Shown here: one piece after another, positions 25,322-34,200 of the stretch
Numbering within the stretch: position 1 is the first letter of the stretch
How the letters are laid out: every line of letters starts with the position of its first letter
Source of the DNA: Paludibacteraceae bacterium
GTDB lineage: Bacteria > Bacteroidota > Bacteroidia > Bacteroidales > Paludibacteraceae
Direction: 5' to 3'
Assembly (NCBI GenBank): GCA_024401455.1
Contig: JAKSLA010000022.1
Location: 1-47,620 of the forward strand
DNA: 47,620 nt
Notes under the pieces: generated by a model
The model's database searches: none
The model's input: the letters and a program-made list of their open reading frames with translations, nothing else
What the model was told of the DNA's origin: nothing
Translations under genes and position numbers: made by a program

Positions 25322-25420
25322 TATCTGATTTGCGTATTACATTTCAAAAATTCAAAACATTCTTTCCCATTCTCAAGTCCGACTAAATTACAATTTTTTC
25401 CAAACATAGACTATCTCCAA

Positions 25421-25452
25421 CAAAATTATTTACCGATTTTTTTGACTTGCAA
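25421..25452 (-). promoter_or_regulatory. Promoter of the lipoprotein - DUF5723/OmpA pair
   Basis: TTG (25450-25452) and TAATTTTG (25421-25428) on the minus strand are 21 nt apart, giving a leader of about 90 nt. The same 25322-25614 intergenic region should also hold the rightward promoter of the mannanase; only a weak TATATTTT box near 25567-25574 was seen. Confidence 0.55.
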
Positions 25453-25614
25453 ATTATTTTGCACATAATTATCGCCATTTTCTTCTTCGCTTATGCTTTT
25501 CCATAAGATTTTCCACATTCCGACGCGAGAAGTTTGACACTTTCTTTTGTGAGATGAAAAGATTGATATATTTTTAAAGTGTCAAAATATAAAATCATAA
25601 AACAACAAAATACC

Positions 25615-26808
25615 ATGAGAAAAATTGTATTCGCTATGGCTTGCGGATTGACCGCTGTCGTAACAAGTTGCGGCGGCAGTTCAACACCGAACAATCAAAG
25701 CCAACCCACCCAACAAGAGGCAACATCTCCAACCGCTGCCGTGCAAGAACTTAAAGACGCATTGACCGCCGTGCAAGGCAAGGGCATCCTCTTCGGACAA
25801 CACGACGCTTTGTCCTACGGCATGGGCGACGGGTCGGAATGGAACGCCGTGAAACATAACACGAACGACAGTTCAGACATCAAACTGGTCACGGGCAGCC
25901 ATCCCGCCATTTTCAGTTGGGACTTGGGCCATATCGACGACGCATTCAACCTCGACACCGTTCCGTTCGATTCCATCCGCTCCTTTATTTTCAAAGCCTA
26001 CAGAGAAGGAGGCATCAACACCATCAGTTGGCACGAACGCAACCCCGTCACGAATGACAACGCTTGGACAAAGCCTAACGAGGAGACTTGCGTAAAGAAC
26101 TTCATACCTGGAGGAAGCAAAGTGGAGATGTTCAACCAAAAGTTGGACAAAGTAGCAGACTTCCTCAACTCACTTGTATTGGACGGTAAAGACGTGCCTG
26201 TCATCTTCCGCCCTTGGCACGAAATGGACGGATCCTGGTTCTGGTGGGGCAACGACCACTGCACACACGACGAATACAAGGCTCTTTACCGTTATACCAT
26301 CGAATATTTGAGAAGCAAAGGGGTTGACAATATCGTAGTGGCCTACTCTCCCGACCGCAATTTCAAAACAGAGGAAGAGTACTTGCAATGGTACCCTGGA
26401 GACGACATTGTAGACATCGTGGGCATGGACAACTACTGGGACATTCCAGAGGCGTATGACGAAAAAAACAAAACCTACGACAAAGAAAAACTCGATGTAA
26501 TGGTGAAAAAATTGGAGATTGTCGTCAACTACGCAAAGAAACACGGCAAACTGCCAGCCTTGACCGAATGCGGCAACGAAACCGTCAACCTCGACAAGTG
26601 GTACACCGAAGGATTGCTTCCGGTCATCACGGCCAACGAAACGACTCGGCAAATCATCTATGCTCAAGTTTGGCGCAACCGCCACAGCAAGCATTACTAC
26701 GTACCCTTCAAGGGACACCCACAAGAGAGCGACTTCGTGAAATTCGCCAACGACAGCCGCATCTTCTTGCTCAACGACTACAACGAATTTAAAAAACAAA
26801 CAAAATAA
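25615..26808 (+). CDS. GH26 endo-beta-1,4-mannanase, lipoprotein
   Basis: A 397-residue glycoside hydrolase family 26 protein that cuts beta-1,4-mannan chains. I start it at the ATG at 25615, giving MRKIVFAMACGLTAVVTSC with lipobox Cys19, so it is anchored to a membrane, probably the outer one. Family landmarks: GKGILFGQHDALSYG near the mature start, HPAIFSWDLGHID, GGINTISWHERNP, the acid/base Glu203 in RPWHEMDGSWFWWG, YSPDRNF, VDIVGMDNYW, and nucleophile Glu318 in ALTECGNE. A GTG at 25579 is an alternative start but spoils the signal sequence. The epimerase gene follows after 11 nt: together they match the first and second steps of mannan breakdown described in Bacteroides fragilis. Confidence 0.93.
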   Translation: MRKIVFAMACGLTAVVTSCGGSSTPNNQSQPTQQEATSPTAAVQELKDALTAVQGKGILFGQHDALSYGMGDGSEWNAVKHNTNDSSDIKLVTGSHPAIFSWDLGHIDDAFNLDTVPFDSIRSFIFKAYREGGINTISWHERNPVTNDNAWTKPNEETCVKNFIPGGSKVEMFNQKLDKVADFLNSLVLDGKDVPVIFRPWHEMDGSWFWWGNDHCTHDEYKALYRYTIEYLRSKGVDNIVVAYSPDRNFKTEEEYLQWYPGDDIVDIVGMDNYWDIPEAYDEKNKTYDKEKLDVMVKKLEIVVNYAKKHGKLPALTECGNETVNLDKWYTEGLLPVITANETTRQIIYAQVWRNRHSKHYYVPFKGHPQESDFVKFANDSRIFLLNDYNEFKKQTK

Positions 26809-26819
26809 AAGTTCAGACT

Positions 26820-28004
26820 ATGAAAAGGGACAGATATGTATTTGCGGATGAAATGCTCGCAGAACTTCATCACATACTTTCATTTTGGAATGAGAAAACA
26901 TTCGATGAAAAGGGAGGTTTCTTTGGCGAAGTGAACGCCAACAACATGACCATCAAAGAGGCGAACCGAGGCTCCATCCTCAACTCGCGCATCTTATGGA
27001 CCTACGCCGCTGCGTATAACTACACAAGGGAGAAGGAGTACCTTCTTATGGCAGATCATGCTTACACCTACTTGGTGGAACACTTCTACGACGCCAAGAA
27101 CGGAGGCGTATTTTGGGAGGTGGATGGCAACGGGAAGCCAAGCAACACGCGCAAGCAGGGCTACGCGCAAGCTTTCGCCATCTACGGACTGAGTGAATAC
27201 TACCGCGCGACAGGCAACGATGTTTGCCTCACGCTGGCTCAAAAAATATACCATGCCCTCGAAAGGCACCTTTACGACAACGAGTTGGGTGGATATATCG
27301 AAGCGCAAGACGAAGTCTGGGAACCTCTGACCGATTGGCGTTTGAGCGAAAAAGACCTTAACACGCCCAAGTCGATGAATACCCACCTTCATATCTTGGA
27401 GGCTTACACCAACCTTTACAGATGTTGGAAAGACGACGGATTGAGAAACCGCATTGTGGAACTCATCCACATCTTCAAAGATAAAATCATTGACTCGCAA
27501 CGAATGCACCTTCAACTCTTCTTTGAAAACGACTGGACTCTACAGTCTCAAATCGACTCCTATGGACACGACATCGAGACAGGCTGGCTTCTCTGTGAAG
27601 CGGTCGAAGTGATTGGTGCAGAAGAACTCAAGGCGGAAATCGAGAGAATCGCTATAAAACTCACCGATTCAACACTGGCCGAAGGTTCGGCAGAAGACGG
27701 CTCCATCTACAACGAAAAGAAGGGCTCGCATCTTGACACCGACAAACACTGGTGGCCACAGGCTGAAGCCCTCGTCGGCTACACCAACGCTTGGCAAATA
27801 ACGAAAGACAAAAAATATTTAGACCAAGCAGAGAAGGTCTGGGACTACATTCTCTCCAACGTAATAGACAAGCAAAACGGAGAATGGCACGCCCTCATTG
27901 ACCAAAATGGAAACATTAACGCCAACGAGCCTAAAGCCGGATTTTGGAAATGTCCGTACCACAATAGCAGAGCAATGCTTGAAATGGTGAAGAGATTACA
28001 ATAA
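26820..28004 (+). CDS. AGE-family cellobiose/mannobiose 2-epimerase
   Basis: A 394-residue (alpha/alpha)6-barrel enzyme that epimerises the reducing-end sugar of beta-1,4-disaccharides, for example mannobiose to mannosyl-glucose. No signal peptide: cytoplasmic. Conserved landmarks: NRGSILNSRILWTYAAAY, KQGYAQAFAIYGLSEYYRAT, TPKSMNTHLHILEAYTNLYR, His250 in YGHDIETGWLL, KHWWPQAEALVGY and His381 in CPYHNSRAMLEM. The two histidines are the expected acid/base pair. The phosphorylase and sugar transporter that complete the known route are not in the window. Confidence 0.93.
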   Translation: MKRDRYVFADEMLAELHHILSFWNEKTFDEKGGFFGEVNANNMTIKEANRGSILNSRILWTYAAAYNYTREKEYLLMADHAYTYLVEHFYDAKNGGVFWEVDGNGKPSNTRKQGYAQAFAIYGLSEYYRATGNDVCLTLAQKIYHALERHLYDNELGGYIEAQDEVWEPLTDWRLSEKDLNTPKSMNTHLHILEAYTNLYRCWKDDGLRNRIVELIHIFKDKIIDSQRMHLQLFFENDWTLQSQIDSYGHDIETGWLLCEAVEVIGAEELKAEIERIAIKLTDSTLAEGSAEDGSIYNEKKGSHLDTDKHWWPQAEALVGYTNAWQITKDKKYLDQAEKVWDYILSNVIDKQNGEWHALIDQNGNINANEPKAGFWKCPYHNSRAMLEMVKRLQ

Positions 28005-28030
28005 GGTGGCATGCCCCAAGACAAGACAAC

Positions 28031-28081
28031 GAGGGTGCGTCAAAATGTAAAATCAGACTTACATTTTGGCACACCCTCTTT
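28031..28081. terminator. Bidirectional terminator between the epimerase and the nitroreductase
   Basis: Bases 28031-28050 pair with 28059-28078 over 20 positions with two mismatches, followed by TTTC on the plus strand. It lies between convergent genes. Confidence 0.85.
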
Positions 28082-28126
28082 CGTATTTCAAACCTTTATG
28101 AAATCAAGATTTGCTTCTTCTCACCA

Positions 28127-28828
28127 TTATTTTCCAACAGGTTGTGAAAGAGTGACATAGCCGTTCTTCAAATGAATGAACTTGGCAATCTCTTCCCTGT
28201 CGATGTTTCCACAAACACACGTCTTCAAATTCTCAGCAGCACAGAAAAGATATACGTTCTGGCTTACATAAGCAGCATCTGTTGCTCCATAAAATGATTT
28301 TCCGTGTTCGTCGAAACCTTCCATCTTGTCGTAATTAGCAACGAAGATCAAATCGACTCCCGAATTTGCATGGAACGGGTTGTTACCTGCTTTTGCACGA
28401 TAATCGCCTTTGGTGACAAGCGTTAACTTGTGACCAACTGGATGATACAAATAGACGGCACTTTTGGTGCAGACATAAACATCAATCTCCTGTGCATTTC
28501 TTGCAGTCGGAGCTGTCAAACGAGGATCATCTGCCGATGCTCTGTTGACACCAGTAGCCATCCAAAGCAAGTTAGAGATAGTCTGGTCGGACAATGCGTC
28601 TGACGAGAAATTGCGGTAAGTAGCACGGGCCGACATCGCATCATAAATAGGCATACCACCTGTTGTCTGCGCTGCAGGCAAGACGATAGACTCTGCCACC
28701 ATCGTGTCAATGGTGCAGATTTGGTTTTCTGCCGTACATTTTGACGCTGGTTTTTCTGTATTTCCACAAGATGTCAATGAGGAAAATACGCAAGCAACTG
28801 CAAGTGCCGAAGTGAAAAGTTTCTTCAT
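28127..28828 (-). CDS. SagB-type nitroreductase-like lipoprotein
   Basis: A 233-residue protein: lipoprotein signal MKKLFTSALAVACVFSSLTSC (Cys21), a short Cys-containing linker, then a nitroreductase fold (MPIYDAMSARATYRNFSSDA, LSDQTISNLLWMATGVNR, LTAPTARNAQEIDVYV, GATDAAYVSQNVYLFCAAENLKTCV). The RxS/T-x-R-x-F and P-x-A-x-N-x-Q elements are those that hold FMN. Nitroreductase-like proteins outside the cytoplasm are frequent in Bacteroidota but their electron donor and substrate are unknown. Single gene, with its terminator shared with the convergent epimerase gene. Confidence 0.85.
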   Translation of the reverse strand: MKKLFTSALAVACVFSSLTSCGNTEKPASKCTAENQICTIDTMVAESIVLPAAQTTGGMPIYDAMSARATYRNFSSDALSDQTISNLLWMATGVNRASADDPRLTAPTARNAQEIDVYVCTKSAVYLYHPVGHKLTLVTKGDYRAKAGNNPFHANSGVDLIFVANYDKMEGFDEHGKSFYGATDAAYVSQNVYLFCAAENLKTCVCGNIDREEIAKFIHLKNGYVTLSQPVGK

Positions 28829-28943
28829 CTGCTTTTTATATTAATTGTTTTTATTTTACTAAATTACTCTATGTTTTCATCTGTAAATCAACGTATTCGC
28901 GAACCGCCTACCAATTTCCACGATTCTTCCGCCCGGCCAGACA

Positions 28944-31241
28944 TCAGAACGGATATCCCACCGCGAAATGGATGGCCAAATCTCGCTTCAAACTATGGTG
29001 TGTAATGTTCCAACGGTCGGCGGATTGACTCGGATCGTACATCTTCAATCCAGCATCCAGACGGATGAGGAGGAAGCCAAGATTTGGACGAATACCCAAG
29101 CCATAAGCCAAGGCAAACTGCTCGACAAACGTATCAGAATAGAAGCGTCCGTCGCTCTTATTTTCATAATCCTTGATGTTCCATACGTTGCCAGCGTCGA
29201 TGAAAAGGGCATATTCCAAAATAGATTCCGTCTTAAGGCGGTATTCCAAATTGGCCAAAAGTTTCAAATCGCCCGTCTGGTTAATGAAATCGGAGGAGCC
29301 TTGAGAAGCATAAGAGCCTGGGCCCAACGTACGAGAATTCCAGCCACGGACGGAATTGGGACCCCCTGCGAAAAACTGCTGTTCAAACGGCACGACCGAC
29401 GAGTTGCCGTACGGACATGCTATACCAAATCCCGCATGTGCAGCAATGACATTATATCGATCAATTGGGAATAATTTGGTATAATCAAAACAGAACTTGG
29501 CATATTGAGCAAAAGGTATTCCGAACATTTCATAACTACCATTGCGCGTTTCTCGCCCAGAGAAATGAGAAACGAGCGAAGGAAGTGTTCCGGCCAAATC
29601 TATCGAAGTTTGAATCGTAAAGCCTTGTATTTGCGCCTGCTTGCCCAAAATGCTGGCATAACACACTTGAAAACTGGAGCGTGTAATCAACTGGTCCTTA
29701 TAACTTTCGCGGAGCAATGCGCTATTCTTCTGCTCCAGATATTGATCAAACCAAGCCGACGTACGCGGTGTCACCACATAATTGATGTTGTACAAATCGA
29801 AGGTGTAATTCAAGCGTTTACGCAACGCACTCCATTTATACTTCCAGTCCATGCTAAAGAAACGACGGTCATATTCGGGGCGGTCACGCCAATTCAGGCT
29901 GACGGAAAAGACGGTGCTCGCACCCACTTGCTGACGCTGCTTTTCTGGGATAAAAGGGAAGAGAAATTGGGGAAACATCAACGACAACTCGCCGCCATAC
30001 TCGTAATATATATCGTCGGCAATGCCATAATCATCATTCGCCTTAATTGATTCAAAGGCACCATTGAGTTTGATTCCAAATGTCTCCGAACCGTTGAAGG
30101 CATTTCTGTCCTGAAAACTGATATGAGATGCCATTCCCAAATCACCGGCCGAGTTCGTGCCGTCAACACCAATCTGCCAATAATAGATATTTGCCGGAGA
30201 AATCATCAACGTAGCATTCAACGAATCATCAACAGGCTGAAAAGAGACACTTACCTGCTTCACCGCACTCATGCCGTTCATCGAACTACAAGTATTCTCC
30301 AAAATGCAATCGCTGTAATACCTTCCTGGACGGACAAAATTGTTGGCATAAAGGACAGAAGGCCGGATGAAATGGCGCTTTTTTGAATAAATGATATCTA
30401 AACCACGATATTGGACCGAGTCCACCTGTTTAAATTCAGCCACACTTTGGGGGTCAAAACGATCCAAGCCGCTCGTAATGGAAACTTTCCGGATTCTGTA
30501 TCGGATGAATGCCGGATTCTTCGATGAAATCGTATCATTATCCAAACGACGCGCCATCAGCGTGACGTCCACCTGCCGATTGCCAATCGTTGTATCAACC
30601 AAGAAATAAAAATTTTCCTTCACCAGATTGTAGTATCCTTGTGTACGGAGAAATTCTGTCAGTGCCTCCGAGTTGCCATCGAGCAGAGCCGAAACAAACG
30701 GAGTCCCCGGCTTCACATCATAAAGACGTTTCAGTTTAGGATGAGAAAGCATGGGCACTATAGCCGTATCAGTTATACCGACATCAAAGTTTCGGATGGT
30801 CCATTGAGGTCCAGACTCAACAGAATAAGTCACATTGGCCCGTTTACGTTTCGTCTTGACTTCTGAAGTCACATGGGCATTCAAATAGCCTAAATTAGCC
30901 ATTTTGCGGGTGAGTTGCACTTCCGTGCTCTTCCGAAGCGGATAACTATAGATGACAGGAGGTTCGCCCATTTTACGGAGCGTGCGGTTGCGCCATTTCG
31001 ACGTGTCCCTTCCCGAAAGGGAATAAACCCCAAGGCTGACACGTCCTAAAAACGTCCAACTTTTGTTGGGCTGCTGTTGCACGAGTTCTTCCAACTCTAC
31101 CACATCCACCTTTTTATTGTCACGCTTCACTTCGACCTTATTGAGCAGATACTCATTTTCAGGTACGTATTTCGTCAAACGGCAAGAAGACAAAGAGGCC
31201 AAGACGACCAAGACGAGAAGATATTTCAAAACTCTATTCAT
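28944..31241 (-). CDS. tamL: TamL: lipoprotein member of the BamA/TamA outer-membrane assembly family
   Basis: A 765-residue Omp85-type protein. I use the ATG at 31241 (AGGAG just upstream), which overlaps the tamB stop by eight nt and gives lipobox MNRVLKYLLVLVVLASLSSC (Cys20). POTRA-like domains follow (about 30-330; VEVKRDNKKVDVVELEELVQ, NLGYLNAHVTSEVK, PFVSALLDGNSEALTEFLR), then a 16-stranded barrel with FAGGPNSVRGWNSRTLGPG, the family's (V/I)RG(F/Y) element, and the C-terminal strand ending HFAVGYPF. A lipidated TamA is the form known in Bacteroidota. It is translationally coupled to tamB, with which it spans the periplasm to help insert outer-membrane proteins. Confidence 0.88.
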   Translation of the reverse strand: MNRVLKYLLVLVVLASLSSCRLTKYVPENEYLLNKVEVKRDNKKVDVVELEELVQQQPNKSWTFLGRVSLGVYSLSGRDTSKWRNRTLRKMGEPPVIYSYPLRKSTEVQLTRKMANLGYLNAHVTSEVKTKRKRANVTYSVESGPQWTIRNFDVGITDTAIVPMLSHPKLKRLYDVKPGTPFVSALLDGNSEALTEFLRTQGYYNLVKENFYFLVDTTIGNRQVDVTLMARRLDNDTISSKNPAFIRYRIRKVSITSGLDRFDPQSVAEFKQVDSVQYRGLDIIYSKKRHFIRPSVLYANNFVRPGRYYSDCILENTCSSMNGMSAVKQVSVSFQPVDDSLNATLMISPANIYYWQIGVDGTNSAGDLGMASHISFQDRNAFNGSETFGIKLNGAFESIKANDDYGIADDIYYEYGGELSLMFPQFLFPFIPEKQRQQVGASTVFSVSLNWRDRPEYDRRFFSMDWKYKWSALRKRLNYTFDLYNINYVVTPRTSAWFDQYLEQKNSALLRESYKDQLITRSSFQVCYASILGKQAQIQGFTIQTSIDLAGTLPSLVSHFSGRETRNGSYEMFGIPFAQYAKFCFDYTKLFPIDRYNVIAAHAGFGIACPYGNSSVVPFEQQFFAGGPNSVRGWNSRTLGPGSYASQGSSDFINQTGDLKLLANLEYRLKTESILEYALFIDAGNVWNIKDYENKSDGRFYSDTFVEQFALAYGLGIRPNLGFLLIRLDAGLKMYDPSQSADRWNITHHSLKRDLAIHFAVGYPF

Positions 31242-34200
31242 TTCCACTCCTTTCCTTTTTCACTGCCTCCTTATGATGTGCATTCGTCGAATCAAGTTTT
31301 ACCATGGCTGAATCTTGCTGGAAGAGCATTGGATCCCGTAACATTGTCGATGAATGGGCATTTTTTGGCCGCAAATCAAACAACCCGTTGAAATTTTTAG
31401 CTTCTTTTACAAAAACGACCCCTAATCCTTGTGTCGTGGACGAAGAGTTGTAGAACTCGTTGTTGGCGTGGTTGTAGGCCTTCAAACGGAACATGCCGGA
31501 CTTGGTCAGTTTGTATTCTGCATCAAAATTGCTGATGAGGGCATTGTCAGTTGCTTCCGCCTCCGTAGCCGTATTATTGTTCTTATAACCCAAACTTGAG
31601 TTAAGCACCAACCTATTATTAAAGAAATTGGTGGAAACGGAGACATTCATCTCCAAATCAGACAAATCCTCTTGTGACGAACTCAAGTCTGTTCCAATCG
31701 TCACCCTATCGCCTAAGATTCCAGACAAAGCACCATTCAACGCCCCCGACAAAGAGGACGATGCCAACGAACTGACGATGCTCGAATTGCCCTCTGCCTG
31801 CCCACTCGGAGGATAAAACATGCCAAAGCCCAAAAGATAAGCAAACTCACGAATACGAATATCGTCTGTCGTAATCACACTATTCACCGTGCGGGAGAGG
31901 TCTTCGTTGGCTTCGGGCAAAGAGATGTCATACTTGATGTCAAACTTTTTCAAGTTGCCACTGATGTTCAAATCACACTCAACCGGCACACGCGTGGAAG
32001 GCAAACCCATCGACGAGAAAGATGGATCCAAGAGTGCCAAATCCGCACGCACGCGATAGCCTGCCGTAATATCAATGCTACAAGCCGTAGGGTCGCCATT
32101 AAAATAGACCTTACTATCCTCCTTGATGGAGAATGTTTTGACTGGTAATTGGCTCAATTTCAATTTCAGCGTACCATCATTGATGACATATTGTCCAAAA
32201 AGTTTTGTGCTTGAGGTTTCCGAATTATACTTCGCATTAATATTTCCCGCGCCACGGAAGGATATGGCATCGCCCGTCGTCGGACTAATAATCGCCCCGA
32301 AAAGGGCATCGTCCGTCAATTCGACAGAAACATCCGCATCAATCGAGAAATTCTGCTCTTTTTTCTTTTCCGGAATCTTTTTTTGCGTGCTATCATTAGG
32401 GGCTGAAGTAACATAAATGATGTTGTCATAAGTCTGCACTTGCGTCACACTCTCCGGCAGGCGAATCATCACATTCGTCCAATCACCATTTTTGAGCGAG
32501 CCAGAAATCCGGGCCGCCTTCATATCGCCTTTTACATCCACAGCGCCCGAAGCATAGAAAGTACCATAGAGCAAACTATCCTTTTTCGTCGGATTATTCA
32601 ACAGCAAAAGATTATCCATGCGTAGAGTGGCTGTATATCTAAAATCCGAGAAATCTTTATGATGGACCGCACAATTGATATTCAGTTTCTTATTTTTCGA
32701 ATCATATATATCGAAGTCACGGAACATTATACGATTAGGCGAAAAGAAAATCGTGTCGGAGATACGATAAGCCACATCAGTGAAATCGACCGTTGCACGC
32801 GCATCCTTGAAATAGAAATAGCCTTCAATATCGGGCGCAGAGAGTTTTCCATTGACTTGCATATCCGTGCCGATAGACCCAGAAAGATTATGAAGTACTC
32901 CTTGCAACGGCACTTCTGCCATGACCAACGGCAGTTCGTCCAAATGAACATCAAAGTGAATCTTATCATTTACCGGAGAAAGATAACCATCGGCCGTAGC
33001 CGCCGTAGTAGCCCCTCGTTGAAGATTAGCCACAACCCGCATTCCTTGGTATTTCGTATTCCAACGGCTATTGACGTTCAAAGAGCCAATAGTGTCGCCC
33101 CGATACGTTATATCATCCACATGAAAACCTTTGGTATAAAATCGAGGAGAGCCTAACAAAGAGTAAAAATGCACCGTTCCATCGAGAAAAGCATCCACCG
33201 GAATATCTTGCTTATTGACCGAAGAAAGCAGATGATGGACAGAAGCATGGCTAAACTGAACCAAAAGACTATCGTCTTTCGATTCGGAAATTTGACCATT
33301 AACCATCAAGAATGGTTGGTCGTCCATCGAAAAGCCTAAATCGGCAACGGATATATTCTTATGACGCAACTCAATCACTGCAGGCTCTACCTCCATACTC
33401 AGATTGTTCAGCACCAAATCCGTCGGCATCACATTCATACGAATGAAAAACTCCTCGCCCTCCTCCTTCGGGAAAGAGAGCATCGAAAGCAAATTGCCCT
33501 GCAACTTAAACGTACATGGCGAATTATCATACTGCAAAGAGAAGAGCACCACATCATGATCGGCCTCCGTATGAAGTTTCAAATTAAGTGGATACTCCTG
33601 CTTCTCGTCGCCCAACTTGGTAGTGAAGTCTAAAACATACATATTCTCCTCTTGCGCCACATGGATGTCGGCATTAGTAATGGCCGTATTGCCAAACTTA
33701 ACCGAAGAGATTTTACCATTCAAAGCCAACCCCTTCGTAGCGGGGCAAAAATGACCAGAAAGAAAGGCCGGTCGGTCTATCAAAAACGGCAAATTCAAGA
33801 CGCGGCTCAACCGAACCGAATTCAGCACCTCGACGCCGAAAGTGAAGTCATTTTTTGTCGAATCGACCATTGTCTCAGACTGAGCAAAGAATGTTGGCAA
33901 ATAAGGATGCATCATATTGGTAAAGCAAGCCGGCAAAGTGGCAAAATCATATTTTCCGTCGATGAAAACGGTGAAATATGGAGCAACTAAATCTATGCGA
34001 TGAGTTTTGTTCGATTCCGTAGTTACCGTAAGAAGCAAATTTTCCACCGTAACATCCATCGTGTCTGTCTGCATATAGGTACTATCCAAACTCAAGCGAC
34101 AAGTTAGATTATCTAACGAATTTCCATGAGAGCGCAAACTCAAACGAGTATTCATCATAAACGAACGCATATCCTCCTTGGCCAAATGCAAATTATAGGG

